From CADCTQ01 sp963844325 (GTDB lineage: Bacteria; Bacteroidota; Bacteroidia; Cytophagales; 172606-1), in assembly GCA_963844325.1 (NCBI GenBank), contig CAWJNV010000002.1, positions 434,001 to 498,000 of the forward strand: DNA of 64,000 bases, written 5' to 3'. The position numbers and the translations under genes are program-made. Numbering within the stretch: the stretch's first letter is position 1; every line of letters begins with the position of its first letter. Under the pieces are notes generated by a model. It made no database searches. It saw only the letters and a list, made by a program, of their open reading frames with translations, and was not told where the DNA came from. Shown piece after piece: positions 25,307-34,782 of the stretch.

Positions 25307-26323
25307 ATGAACCCATCAACTCCGGACGAACTGATCCGCAAGCACCTGCAAGGCGACGCCACCGGACCCGAACGGGACCAGCTGGCGGATTGGCTGGACC
25401 GCAGCCCCGAGAACCGGCGGCAGTTTGAGCAGTCGCTGACGGCCTGGCAACTAACTCCCGACCCGGCCGTCGGCATGGACTTTGCCACCGGCGCCCAATG
25501 GCAGCAACTGGCCGCGCAACTGCCACCGGACACTGCCGTGCCGGAGGCCCCCGAGGGCAAACGTATTCCTTTCCGGCCCGGGCCGTGGCTCGTGCGGGTG
25601 GCCGCGGCCGTAGCCCTGCTGGTGGCCGCCTGGTTGGGGGCGAACCGATGGGCGGACCGGGCGCCGCACCTGGTCACGCAGCAGACGCCGGCTGGGGCGA
25701 AGAAACAATGTACCCTGCCTGACGGCACGGTGGTGTGGCTCAACGGGGAGAGCCGGCTTTCCTACCCCAAAGCGTTTGCCGGCGCCAGCCGCGAAGTAAG
25801 CCTGACGGGCGAAGCCTTTTTCGAAGTGAAACGCGACCCCGCGCGGCCCTTCGTGATCCGCGCCGGCCGTACGCTGACCCGGGTGCTGGGCACGTCGTTC
25901 AACCTGCGGGCCGAACCGGGAAGCGACGGGGTTACCGTAACGGTGGTAAGCGGCAAGGTGGGTTTCGCCCCGGCGGACCGGCCGGCGCGGCAGGTGCTGC
26001 TCACGGCCGGGATGCGCGGCAACTACCTCCCGGCGGCCGACTCGGTGTACGCCGGGCCGCAGCGCGACCCCAACGTGCTGGCCTGGCGAAGTAATAAATT
26101 GGTGTTTAAGGACACGCCCCTGCGGGAAATGCTCCCCTTACTGCAAAAACAGTATGGCGTGCCAGTGGAAGCGGCCGACCCGGCGGTTTTAAACTGCCTT
26201 TTTACGAGTACTTTTGAAGATACTCCCCTGGCGGAAGTGCTGGAAGCCGTCGCTTTAGCCCTCGACTTGCAGTACGTCTACCGCGGCGGGAAGTACCTGC
26301 TCACCGGAAAAGGTTGTTCTTAA
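25307..26323 (+). CDS. FecR-family anti-sigma factor
   Basis: 338 residues from the ATG at 25307 (MNPSTPDELIRKHLQGDATG); the upstream ATG at 25259 adds a leader unlike the family. The cytoplasmic anti-sigma part (1-90) contains LADWLDRSPENRRQFEQ. One transmembrane helix covers about 95-112. The periplasmic FecR domain follows (LPDGTVVWLNGESRLSYP, VSLTGEAFFEVKRD, TRVLGTSFNLRA), and a C-terminal DUF4974-like region (VFKDTPLREMLPLLQKQYGV) ends it. It should hold the ECF sigma factor inactive until the TonB transducer signals. It is 16 bp ahead of the transducer gene, with the sigma gene last in the series. Confidence 0.92.
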   Translation: MNPSTPDELIRKHLQGDATGPERDQLADWLDRSPENRRQFEQSLTAWQLTPDPAVGMDFATGAQWQQLAAQLPPDTAVPEAPEGKRIPFRPGPWLVRVAAAVALLVAAWLGANRWADRAPHLVTQQTPAGAKKQCTLPDGTVVWLNGESRLSYPKAFAGASREVSLTGEAFFEVKRDPARPFVIRAGRTLTRVLGTSFNLRAEPGSDGVTVTVVSGKVGFAPADRPARQVLLTAGMRGNYLPAADSVYAGPQRDPNVLAWRSNKLVFKDTPLREMLPLLQKQYGVPVEAADPAVLNCLFTSTFEDTPLAEVLEAVALALDLQYVYRGGKYLLTGKGCS

Positions 26324-26339
26324 AAACGCGGCGCCTGGC

Positions 26340-28931
26340 ATGAAAATACTGTACGCTTTCCTCCTGTTGCTGCCCCTCCGCCCCGCCGGCCTGGCGGCCC
26401 AGTCCGGGCCGGGCCGCGAGAGCGTGCTCGACCGGCGCGTGACCGTGGCATTGGTGGACGTTACGCTGGCGGAAGCCCTGCAAACCCTTGGCGGGCAGTC
26501 GGGCGCGGCGTTTGCCTACAGCAGCAACGTAGTGCCCGCCGGCCACCGGGTTTCCCTGCGGGCTGACGGCCAACCCCTGGCCCGGGTACTCGACACGCTG
26601 CTCGGCCCGCACGGGCTGGCGTACCGGGCCCGGGGCAACCGGGTGGTGCTGCGCCGGGCCGAAGTCCCGTTGCGGCAAACGGTGAGGGGCACCGTGATTG
26701 ACCGGGCCAGCAAAGCGCCGGTGGCCGGGGCAAACGTGGTTCTGGCTGGCGCCCAGCCGCCCGTCGGGGCGATCACCGACGCGCACGGCGCCTTCCGGCT
26801 GCCGGGGGTGCCCGTGGGCCGGCAAACGGTCCGGGTATCTCACATCGGCTACGAAACGGCCGTGGCCGCCAACCTGCTGGTGGGCGCCGGCGCCGAAACC
26901 GTGCTGCCGGTCGAACTTGCCGAGGCCGTAACCCCCGTGGCGGAAGTGGTGGTAACCGATGCGGCCAACCGCCTCGAACCCCTCGACGGCATGGCAACGA
27001 CCAGTGCCCGGCCCCTGCCGATGGCCGAGGCCAAGCGGTACGCCGCCAGCCTCAATGACCCGGCCCGCATTGCCTCGGGGTACGCCGGGGTGTCGGGCGA
27101 CGACTACCTGGAAAACGCCCTGGTGGTGCGCGGCAACTCGTCACGGGGCCTGCTGTGGCGGCTCGAAGGCGTGGAAATTCCCAACCCCAACCACTTTGCC
27201 GACGAAGGCGCCTCCGGCGGGGGCGTGAGCATTTTCAGTGCGCACGTGCTGGCCAACTCCGACTTCCTGACGAGTGCCTTCCCGGCCCGGTACGGCAACG
27301 CGTTGTCGGGCGTGCTCGACCTGCGGCTGCGCAACGGCAACGCCGAGAAACGCGAACACGCTGTGCAGGCCGGCACGATGGGCCTCGATGTGGCCCTGGA
27401 AGGCCCCTTCCGGAAGGGCAGGGGCGCCTCCTACCTGGTCAACGGCCGCTATTCGCTCTTCTCGCTGCTCAACCGGGCGGGTTTCAACGTGGGCAACGCC
27501 AATGCCGCCACGGGTTTCGGGGATGCCGTTTTTAAACTGCACTTCCCGGCGGGCCGGGCCGGCGTGTTTTCCGTGTTCGGCGTGGGCGGCCTGAGCGGCT
27601 ACCGGCTCGACTCGGCGTACGTGACGGGCCGCAACCGGTCGGACGTGGGCGTGGTGGGCGTTGCGCACGGGTGGCAGGCCAACGCCACTACTTCCGTGCG
27701 CACGGTACTGGCTCTGTCGGGCACCCGCATCGGGGCGGAGCGTACATCCCGCGCGGACGACCCGCCGGAGACGTACCGGGAGGATTTCCGGAAATCGTTT
27801 GCCCGGGCCGCGGTGACGGTGCACAAAAAACTGTCGGTCCGGCACGCGCTGGAGGCCGGGGCCACCTACAGCCAACTGTCCTACCGGTTCGGCGACGCCC
27901 GGGAAGCGTCACCGGATGACTCCCCGCGCGACGGATCGGTGTTCGACGACGCGGGCAATACCGCCCTGGTGCAGGGCTACCTGAGCGGCCAGTACCGCCC
28001 GGGCGAGCAGCTGACCCTCACGGGCGGCCTGCACGTCCTGTACTTTGGCCTCAACGGACGTACTTCCGTGGAACCCCGGGCGGGCCTCGCCTGGAAATTC
28101 CGGCCGGGTCACGCCCTCCGGGCCGGCCTGGGCGTCCATAGCCGCGTGGAGCCACTGCAATATTACTTTGCGCGGTTCGTTGCCCGCGACGGTACGGAGG
28201 TGCAGTACAACCGCCACCTGGGTTTTACCAAGGCCAGGCACTACGTACTGGGCTACGACTGGCAGCCGGCGCCCCACCTGTCGCTGCGCTTCGAAACCTA
28301 CTACCAGGACGTGTACAACGTGCCCGTCCGGGCCGACTCGGGCCTTTTCTCGTCCATTTCGGTGTACGAAGGGTTTACTACGTACGCCCTCGCCAACCGC
28401 GGCACGGGCGACAACTACGGCGTGGAGCTTTCGGCTGAAAAGTCGTTTGCCCGCAATTACTACCTCGTGTGGAACGGCGCCTTGTACCGGGCTACCTACC
28501 TGACGCTGGATGGACCGCGGCGCAATACGCCCTACAACGGCGGTTTCAACACGCACCTGCTGACGGGCCGGGAGTTCCGGCTGGGCCGGCAAGCGGGCCG
28601 CCACGCGCTGAACGTCAGCCTGCGGGCCACCTGGGCCGGCGGCAAACGCTACATTCCCGTGGACCTGGCCGCCTCGGTGGCGCAGGGCCGCGAGGTGCTC
28701 GACGTGAAGGAAGCTTACCGGCACCAGCTTGACGACTACGCCCGCCTCGACCTGCAGGTGGCGTACCGGTTCAACCGCCCCCGCTTTACCGGTGAGTGGC
28801 GGCTGGACGTATTCAACGCAACCAATCACCGCAGTACTGTAAAGTACTACTATCAGCCGGATACCCAACGGGTGGCAGCACTGACCCAACTCGGCACGCT
28901 GCCGGTGTTGGCCTGCCGCCTGGAATTTTAG
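26340..28931 (+). CDS. TonB-dependent outer-membrane transducer with STN domain
   Basis: 863 residues with a signal peptide. An STN secretin/TonB short domain (about 30-110; VTLAEALQTLGGQSGAAFAY) is followed by a carboxypeptidase-like regulatory domain (about 115-200; GTVIDRASKAPVAGANVVLA). A plug (VRGNSSRGLLWRLEGVEIPN) and a barrel to the end complete it. The STN domain is the part that contacts a FecR anti-sigma protein, so this is a signalling receptor. No SusD partner lies beside it, and the plug lacks the usual SusC GYG signature. It is probably an importer of a scarce nutrient such as iron chelate, cobalamin or a peptide; the ligand is unknown. Confidence 0.9.
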   Translation: MKILYAFLLLLPLRPAGLAAQSGPGRESVLDRRVTVALVDVTLAEALQTLGGQSGAAFAYSSNVVPAGHRVSLRADGQPLARVLDTLLGPHGLAYRARGNRVVLRRAEVPLRQTVRGTVIDRASKAPVAGANVVLAGAQPPVGAITDAHGAFRLPGVPVGRQTVRVSHIGYETAVAANLLVGAGAETVLPVELAEAVTPVAEVVVTDAANRLEPLDGMATTSARPLPMAEAKRYAASLNDPARIASGYAGVSGDDYLENALVVRGNSSRGLLWRLEGVEIPNPNHFADEGASGGGVSIFSAHVLANSDFLTSAFPARYGNALSGVLDLRLRNGNAEKREHAVQAGTMGLDVALEGPFRKGRGASYLVNGRYSLFSLLNRAGFNVGNANAATGFGDAVFKLHFPAGRAGVFSVFGVGGLSGYRLDSAYVTGRNRSDVGVVGVAHGWQANATTSVRTVLALSGTRIGAERTSRADDPPETYREDFRKSFARAAVTVHKKLSVRHALEAGATYSQLSYRFGDAREASPDDSPRDGSVFDDAGNTALVQGYLSGQYRPGEQLTLTGGLHVLYFGLNGRTSVEPRAGLAWKFRPGHALRAGLGVHSRVEPLQYYFARFVARDGTEVQYNRHLGFTKARHYVLGYDWQPAPHLSLRFETYYQDVYNVPVRADSGLFSSISVYEGFTTYALANRGTGDNYGVELSAEKSFARNYYLVWNGALYRATYLTLDGPRRNTPYNGGFNTHLLTGREFRLGRQAGRHALNVSLRATWAGGKRYIPVDLAASVAQGREVLDVKEAYRHQLDDYARLDLQVAYRFNRPRFTGEWRLDVFNATNHRSTVKYYYQPDTQRVAALTQLGTLPVLACRLEF

Positions 28932-28946
28932 GCGCGTACGCTTCCT

Positions 28947-29504
28947 ATGGCTCTTTCGAAGCATTCTTATTCCGACGAAGACCTGCTGGGACTCCTGAAA
29001 ACGGGGGAGGGCCGGGGCATGGGACTTATTTTCGAGAAATACCACCCGTCGCTGTGCGCCTCCGCGTACCGCATCGTGCAGGACCGCGACGCGGCCCGGG
29101 ACGTGGTGCAGGAGGTGTTCATCCGGCTCTGGCACGGCCGCACCGCATTGCAGCTATCCCACAGCCTGAAGGCGTACCTGCACCGGTCGGCGGTGAACGG
29201 GGCGCTACGCCACCTGGAACGAACGCAGCGCATCAGGCGGGTGCCGCTCCAGAGCGCCGAGGAACTGGCCGACGACGCTGGGAGCGGGGCCGCCCTGGAA
29301 GCCGGCGACCTGCAAGCCGCCCTGGCCGCGGCCGTGGACGCCCTGCCGCCGGTATGCCGCACAGTGTTCATGCTCAGCCGCCACGACGAGCTGAGCAACG
29401 CTGAAATCGCCGACTGCCTGGGCGTGTCGGTGAAGGCGGTGGAAAAGCACCTGACCAAGGCCCTCGGGCGCTTGCGGGAAGCAGTGGCCCGGTGCGGTGG
29501 CTAA
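28947..29504 (+). CDS. ECF-type RNA polymerase sigma-70 factor (FecI-like)
   Basis: 185 residues. Sigma region 2 contains AYRIVQDRDAARDVVQEVFI, with the acidic/aromatic core that melts and recognises the -10. Region 4 has the HTH ELSNAEIADCLGVSVKAVEK. The length and two-domain form fit Bacteroidota FecI-like ECF factors. It starts 15 bp after the transducer stop, so FecR, transducer and sigma form one operon. Here the sigma gene is last, whereas it is usually first. The product probably activates this same operon. Confidence 0.9.
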   Translation: MALSKHSYSDEDLLGLLKTGEGRGMGLIFEKYHPSLCASAYRIVQDRDAARDVVQEVFIRLWHGRTALQLSHSLKAYLHRSAVNGALRHLERTQRIRRVPLQSAEELADDAGSGAALEAGDLQAALAAAVDALPPVCRTVFMLSRHDELSNAEIADCLGVSVKAVEKHLTKALGRLREAVARCGG

Positions 29505-29593
29505 ATAAACTTTTCCCGGTTGGGCAGCCCCGCCGGCCGTTTCTGCGTAGGAAACGGGGAAACCAGATGTGCAACGCAAAACGTACCGAAAGC

Positions 29594-29839
29594 ATGGAAA
29601 CCAATCAGCACCCCAACGAGGACGCGCCGCGCAACGCCGGCAGCCAGCCCGATAACCAACCCGAAAGCGGCAAGGCCCGCCCCGATATCTTTGATGGCGA
29701 AGCGGTTGAGGACCCGGCGGCCAACTCGGAAATCGGCGCCAACATCTACGACATCGGCATGGGCGGCCCCGGCGCCTCCACCAGCGGCCTGCGCAGCGGC
29801 GGCTCCGACGACGATGATGCCGAAAATGAGGACGACTGA
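29594..29839 (+). CDS. Small acidic hypothetical protein
   Basis: 81 residues from the ATG at 29594 (METNQHPNEDAPRNAGSQPD); in-frame ATGs at 29567 and 29492 would add a basic leader of unlike composition. The protein is low-complexity and hydrophilic, rich in N, D, E, G and S. It has a central segment with some order (SEIGANIYDIGMGGPGASTS) and a C-terminal run of D and E. It has no signal peptide or membrane helix. It lies 90 bp after the sigma gene and is followed directly by a strong terminator, which supports it as a real terminal gene. Function unknown. Confidence 0.6.
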   Translation: METNQHPNEDAPRNAGSQPDNQPESGKARPDIFDGEAVEDPAANSEIGANIYDIGMGGPGASTSGLRSGGSDDDDAENEDD

Positions 29840-29853
29840 AAACAAAGCATGAC

Positions 29854-29891
29854 AACCCCCGCCTCCGGATGGATGCGGGGGTTCATTTTTT
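29854..29891 (+). terminator. Rho-independent terminator, probably bidirectional
   Basis: A perfect 9-bp stem (aacccccgc/gcgggggtt), a 12-base loop, then ca and six T. It lies 15 bp after the small acidic gene and faces the convergent gene ending at 29912. Confidence 0.85.
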
Positions 29892-29911
29892 CCTAAAGTT
29901 TTTCCTGAAGT

Positions 29912-30568
29912 TTACCCCGCCACGTCCATCAGCCGTTCGATGAGCCGGAGGGCCGCCGTCAGCAGCGCGCCGCCCATCCGGTCGTTCATCAACAGGTGCA
30001 GCGGTCCTTCCCCGAAGTGCAGCCCATCGGAAGTAAGCAGGTTGAGCCGGGCGTACCCTTCCTGCGGGGCGCCGGGCCGGGGGCCGGCCCACGGGCCGAT
30101 TCGTTCCATGATTGCCTGCCCGGCCTGCAATACCTGGCTGATCTCTTCGTCGAGGAAGGCGTTGGGGCGTTCCCACACCGCGGCGGCGCCGGAGTAGTTG
30201 TAGTACCGGGCGGTGTGGTCGTCGTACACGGCCAGCAGGTCGAGGCCCTCCGGCATGGCTACTTCCACGACCACGCCCAGCAGTTGTTTTTCCCCGTGCA
30301 ACCGGTAGCCGAGCTGGCGGATGAAATGGTGGGCTTGCAGGTAATGCCTCGATTCCAGGTCCGGCGTCTGCACGACTTCCAGCAGGGCACCGGCTGCTTC
30401 CGGGTCGTTGCCGGCGTCTACGAGGGCCTTTGCGCGGGCAAAGGAAGCCCACGGCTCGGCGGCGGGCTTACCGGTTGCCCAGTAGGAGAGAGGCATGTCG
30501 CCGAACAGCGTTTCGCGGATCTCGTTGGCGGGAGGGGGAACGGGCAATTGGATGTTTGCGGTTTTCAT
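29912..30568 (-). CDS. Hypothetical protein, possible beta/alpha fold
   Basis: 218 residues, no signal peptide and no membrane helix, so cytosolic. It starts MKTANIQLPVPPPANEIRET. The middle holds helical segments resembling TPR-like spacing (ARAKALVDAGNDPEAAGALL) and a beta stretch (VVVEVAMPEGLDLLAVYDDH, ARYYNYSGAAAVWE). The C-terminus (LLTAALRLIERLMDV) is helical. The family was not recognised. It is convergent with the small acidic protein gene across a terminator and stands alone on its strand. Confidence 0.7.
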   Translation of the reverse strand: MKTANIQLPVPPPANEIRETLFGDMPLSYWATGKPAAEPWASFARAKALVDAGNDPEAAGALLEVVQTPDLESRHYLQAHHFIRQLGYRLHGEKQLLGVVVEVAMPEGLDLLAVYDDHTARYYNYSGAAAVWERPNAFLDEEISQVLQAGQAIMERIGPWAGPRPGAPQEGYARLNLLTSDGLHFGEGPLHLLMNDRMGGALLTAALRLIERLMDVAG

Positions 30569-30948
30569 GATTTGATGGTTTGAAGCGTTGGTTTTACCCG
30601 GGGTACGGCTGCCGGGGCCCCGGTGAATTGGTGAGGCAAACCTAGCATCCGGGAACGGTGAGATGCAACTACCGGGAGGCTACGAAAGGTGAACAGCCGC
30701 CCGAAAAGGGGTATACAAGAGGTGAACAAGCAGAAAACCACGCGGCTGACTCACCGGGGCCCGGGCAGGGCTTCCGGGAAACGAACAGTTTCATGCAGAG
30801 GCACAAAGGAGGAGCGCAAAGGGAAGAACTGAACCGCAAGGATCGCAACAGAGACGCCAAGGGCGCAAAAGGGTACGCGTTCACCTTGCGGTCTTTGCGT
30901 CTCCTTTGCGCCCTTGGCGGTTGCGTTTATTGATGCGGTTCCGTTTAT
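30569..30948. other. Intergenic region carrying the 44-bp dispersed repeat as an inverted pair
   Basis: The copy at 30884-30927 matches 2223-2266 at 42 of 44 positions. A complementary, rearranged set of the same modules lies at about 30833-30870 (aaccgcaagg, gacgccaagggcgcaaaa), so the region can fold into a long imperfect hairpin. A plus-strand ORF at 30658-30933 is built largely from these repeats and is not credited. The first 60 bp should contain the promoter of the minus-strand gene ending at 29912. Confidence 0.6.
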
Positions 30949-33942
30949 TTAGTTCGTCTTGATCAGCTTGTAGCGTTTTACGTCCGCACCGCTGCCCACT
31001 TCCAGGTAATAGACGCCCCACAACATCCGGTTCCCGAGGCGGATCTGCTGGGTGGCCCGCAGGTCATTGCCTTGCAGTACCACTTGCCCTTGCGGATCGC
31101 GGATGCGGAAAGGCAGTTTGCCGGCTCCCTTGCCCTGGACCTGGAGGGTGAATGATTCGGAGAATGGATTGGGGAAGTAAAGGATGGACGTTGCTTCCGC
31201 ATTCGTCTGTGCTTTGGTGGTCAGCCAGGCCATCGGGGTCAGCATAAATGTCTGCTTGCTGCTGGCCGTGCCCCCGGGCGTGGTTACCTTCACGAATCCG
31301 GAAGCATTGCCGGACGGAACCGTTGCCGTGATGACCGTCGCACTCACGTACGTGAAAGCAGCCGCCACGTTGTTGAAATGTACCGCAGTGGCGTTGTTAA
31401 AGTGCGTACCGGTAATGGTTACCTGGGTGCCGGCCGGTCCCTTTTTGGGCGTAAAGTCGGCAATGACGGGGGCCGGGGAAGCCGTCACGGTGAAGACGCC
31501 CGAACTGGCAACCGTACCGGCCGGCGTAGTGACCCCGATGGGGCCGCCGGCGGTGCCCGGCGGAACGGTAACGTTCAACTGCGTATTGCTTACAGCCGTA
31601 AAGGAGGCCGGTACGCCCCCGATGGTTACCGCCGTGGCGCCAGCCAGTTCCTGCCCGAGGAGGGAAATGACCGTACCGACGGGGCCGGTGGCCGGCGAAA
31701 AGGAAGTGATCGAAAGCATGCGCTGGATGGTAAGCCCGGCGTACGGGTAGGCGCCGTCGGCCCGGGACAGGTTGCGCAGCACGGCAAAGCCGCTGCCATC
31801 GGGGTTGAGCCGGAAGATGGTGCCGTAGCCGTCGTTGGTGCCACCCTGCTGCGTCACGCCGTACAACGTACCGTCGCTGCCCTGCACCAGCCCGGTGGGC
31901 CCGCTGCCGTCGGTGCCGGTAAAGGTTTTGAGCAGGGCAAAGCCGCTGCCGTTGGCATTGATCCGGCAAATTTGGCCGTTGAAGTCAGCCGTACTCTTGA
32001 GGCAATAAAACGTATTGCCGCTGCTCACCGCCAGGCGGCCCGGATCGGTGGCCGCGGTAAATCGCTGAATGATCGTCAGGTTGCCGTTGGCATTGATCCT
32101 GATGAGGTTGTTGGCACCGCCGCTGCTCATGTTGCCGTACACGAGGCCGCCGGGGCCTACCAACAGGCTGCCCACGCGTTCCGTTTGGGTGAAGTTCTTG
32201 AGTACGGCATAGCCCGTACCGTCCACTTTGATCCGGAAAAGGGTGCCAGACTCCCCGCTGCCCCCTGACTGGTTGATGCCGTACAAGTAGCCGTCAGGAG
32301 CCGCCTGCAACGAGATGGGGGATGTCCCTTCCGGGCTGGTAAAGGTTTTGAATACGGCAAAGCCGCTGCCGTCGGGATTGATCCTGAAGATGGCGCCGCC
32401 CCCCAGTTTGTCGGGGCCCAGTTCCGTGAGGCCGTACAGGCTGCCGTCACTCCCCAGAACCAAGGTGCCGCGCGGCCTGGCGCCATCCGTGTAGTCAAAA
32501 ACTTTGAGCCTCGTATAGGTGCCGTCGGGGCGCAGCCGGAAGACCGTGCCGACGTTGTCTGCGCTCTGCTGGGTCGTGCCGTAGAAGTTGCCGTCACTGG
32601 CCTGCACCAGCGTACCGAACGCGTAGCCCGTGGCTTCGTCGGGCGGTTGGAAGCTGGTAAGCAGCGCGAAGCCGCTCCCGTCGGGATTCAATTTGAAAAC
32701 CGTTCCGAGGTCGGCCGGGCCGCCCCTTTCGGTCGTGCCGTACAGGCTGCCGTCGCTGCCCTGCAACAAGCTGCCCCGGGGCTCCCAGCCATCAACCTCG
32801 GTAAATTCTTTGAGCACTGCGAAGTTGCTGCCGTCGGGGGCAATCTTGTAGATGCTGCCGAAGCCCGTGCCGCCGGCGTAGATCGTACCGTACAGGTTGC
32901 CGTCAGGGGCCAGCAGCAGTCCGCCTACGGCCGGGTTGGCACCTTCGGCTTGGGTAATGTTTTTCAGCAAGGTAAAGCCGGTACCGTCCCCGTTGATTTT
33001 AAAGATTGTGCCGTCTCCTTCGCTGCCTCCGCCCGCAGTGGTGCCGTAGAAACTACCGTCGGGCCCCTGCACGACGCCGGTCTGGGGGCTGGAGCCCTCA
33101 ATACCGGCGCCATCATCACCGAACCCGGCATAACTTTTGATGACGGTAAATTCGCTGCCGTCGGGGCGGATTTTAAAGATCGAGCCGTAAAAACGGTTCG
33201 CGCCGCCCTGCGACGCAGTGCCGTAGAGGAACCCGTCCGTGCCCTCCACCAGGTTACCCGAGGGGTTAGAACCCTCGGCGGACGAAAGGGCCTTGATCAC
33301 GGCAAAGCCGGTACCATCCGCGTTGATTCGGTAGATCACGTTGGCAGGGTCGCTGCTTTCGCCCGTGGTGCCGTAGAAAACGCCGTCGGACCCCCGCATC
33401 AGGCCGGTTGCGAAGAGGCCGCTGAATTCCCGCAGTACGGTAAAATCGGTGCCGTCGGGCCGGATTTTGGCGAACGCGCTGGTGCCGTTGGGCCCTCCGC
33501 CTGGCCCGTAGAAATAGCCGTCGGGACCCAAAACGCGGGGAGACACGCTGCCTTCGGCATCCGTAAAGGTTTTGATGAAGGCAAAGCCGGTACCGTCCGG
33601 ACTAACCCGGAAAAGGGCGCCGCGGCCGGAGCTGCCGCCGCCGATGGTGCCGTAGAAATTGCCGTCGGGACCCTGCACCAGGTTGCGCCCGGGACCGGAA
33701 AACGGTGCCTGGAACGCTTTGCGGACAGTGAACTCCGAGCCATCGGCCCGCAGGGAGAAGGCCGTGCCGGCCCCACCGGTACCGTAGAAGCTGGTCAGGC
33801 CCCAGAGTACTTCCTGGGCAAAGCCGGGGGAGACCAGCAGGCAAAGGGCGGCCAGCAGGCCGGCCAGAAAACGAAAGGGGCGCCGGGCCGGGGCGGCTTT
33901 GCGCGGCCGGCCGGCAGCCGGGGACAAGTAGGCTTTTTGCAT
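30949..33942 (-). CDS. GloVer tandem-repeat protein with IPT domains and T9SS sorting domain
   Basis: 997 residues. The signal peptide (about 20-43) ends SPGFAQ. About fourteen repeats of roughly 52 residues follow, each with a DG-x-x-YG-T core next to a G-T-x-F-x-I/L-x-x-DG strand (GPDGNFYGTIGG, GSDGSLYGTTERGG, GSDGTLYGVTQQGG). This is the choice-of-anchor GloVer pattern. Two IPT/TIG domains come next (ITSFSPATGPVGTVISLLGQ, IADFTPKKGPAGTQVTITGT), then a T9SS C-terminal domain starting ILYFPNPFSESFTLQV. It is predicted to be exported across the outer membrane and held at the surface. Function unknown; the repeats suggest one or two propellers. The gene stands alone. Confidence 0.88.
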   Translation of the reverse strand: MQKAYLSPAAGRPRKAAPARRPFRFLAGLLAALCLLVSPGFAQEVLWGLTSFYGTGGAGTAFSLRADGSEFTVRKAFQAPFSGPGRNLVQGPDGNFYGTIGGGSSGRGALFRVSPDGTGFAFIKTFTDAEGSVSPRVLGPDGYFYGPGGGPNGTSAFAKIRPDGTDFTVLREFSGLFATGLMRGSDGVFYGTTGESSDPANVIYRINADGTGFAVIKALSSAEGSNPSGNLVEGTDGFLYGTASQGGANRFYGSIFKIRPDGSEFTVIKSYAGFGDDGAGIEGSSPQTGVVQGPDGSFYGTTAGGGSEGDGTIFKINGDGTGFTLLKNITQAEGANPAVGGLLLAPDGNLYGTIYAGGTGFGSIYKIAPDGSNFAVLKEFTEVDGWEPRGSLLQGSDGSLYGTTERGGPADLGTVFKLNPDGSGFALLTSFQPPDEATGYAFGTLVQASDGNFYGTTQQSADNVGTVFRLRPDGTYTRLKVFDYTDGARPRGTLVLGSDGSLYGLTELGPDKLGGGAIFRINPDGSGFAVFKTFTSPEGTSPISLQAAPDGYLYGINQSGGSGESGTLFRIKVDGTGYAVLKNFTQTERVGSLLVGPGGLVYGNMSSGGANNLIRINANGNLTIIQRFTAATDPGRLAVSSGNTFYCLKSTADFNGQICRINANGSGFALLKTFTGTDGSGPTGLVQGSDGTLYGVTQQGGTNDGYGTIFRLNPDGSGFAVLRNLSRADGAYPYAGLTIQRMLSITSFSPATGPVGTVISLLGQELAGATAVTIGGVPASFTAVSNTQLNVTVPPGTAGGPIGVTTPAGTVASSGVFTVTASPAPVIADFTPKKGPAGTQVTITGTHFNNATAVHFNNVAAAFTYVSATVITATVPSGNASGFVKVTTPGGTASSKQTFMLTPMAWLTTKAQTNAEATSILYFPNPFSESFTLQVQGKGAGKLPFRIRDPQGQVVLQGNDLRATQQIRLGNRMLWGVYYLEVGSGADVKRYKLIKTN

Positions 33943-34695
33943 AAAAGGGTTGGGTTAAGGAAACAAATGATTGTAATGGCGGAAGCATGGGGCAGCGGGC
34001 ACCCGCACGAATGCGGGCAACCGGGCCGGGTAATGGGCGGTCGGCAAGCTTGGGCAGGCGCACCAACGGGCAACAAAGGCCGGGCAGCCGGACAAAACCA
34101 GGCGCGAAATTTTGTCCTTGCAAGGAATGAGGGACCGGACAGGCGTCTGGTTACTCACCGGAATGGCTGCTGTTATTGCCCCGGATGGTGAATAGATGTT
34201 TTTTCGGAGTTTACCCGTGCACGGATGTTATACAATGAATATGATTCGTGCCGGTCGGCGTAACAAGCATCGCGTAAATGTACCCAGGGGCTTCATGCAG
34301 TGGGGTTACGCGGGTTACGGCAGTAAATGCAACATTATTGCATCAAATATATTCACGATACCTATCCAAGTCAATAGCTGACCGCGGTTTTTTATTTATT
34401 TTTTTTCTTAGCTGTAAATAGGCCACCCCGGTGCTTAATGAAAAAATACGTTGCAGCACAATCCTGGGGAAAAACGGGTTTTGGGTAACGGGTAGCCGGT
34501 TTCTCTCCTTCTTTTCGTTAATTCTATTGGGCCTAAACAAAATTGGCGTTAAACGGATACGTGTTGATTGCGCCGTTTTCGCCCGGGCTTCGGGCCGCCG
34601 GACGGAAAAACCGGAAACAACCGGCATCCGGGTACCTTTTTCAATTGGTACGCGGCCCGATGAAGTGGCGGCTTGGGTCGCCCCGGCCGATGGAT
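33943..34695. other. Intergenic region at a base-composition change, no gene recognised
   Basis: About 750 bp between the start of the GloVer gene and the tRNA pair. G+C is high to about 34.2 kb, then drops. Poly-T/A stretches (34387-34409) and stop codons in all frames interrupt any long ORF. The promoter of the GloVer gene should lie in the first 150 bp. Short ORFs over 34431-34840 are shadows that overlap the tRNAs. Confidence 0.5.
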
Positions 34696-34769
34696 TGGTG
34701 GCTCCGGGAAGATTCGAACTTCCATTAACGGTTCCGAAGACCGTTGTCCTTCCGTTAGACGACGGAGCC
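34696..34769 (-). tRNA. tRNA-Arg, anticodon TCG
   Basis: A full cloverleaf is visible on the minus strand. The acceptor stem is GGCTCCG/CGGAGCC and the anticodon stem ACGGT/ACCGT encloses the loop CTTCGGA, giving anticodon TCG. The T-arm is GGAAG-TTCGAAT-CTTCC. A CCA end is encoded after discriminator A. It is the second of two tandem Arg tRNAs. Confidence 0.93.
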
Positions 34770-34782
34770 GGGCAATCATTCG

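Noticed and set aside
30658..30933. Plus-strand ORF of 91 codons
   Set aside because: It runs through the dispersed repeat modules and has repeat-derived composition.
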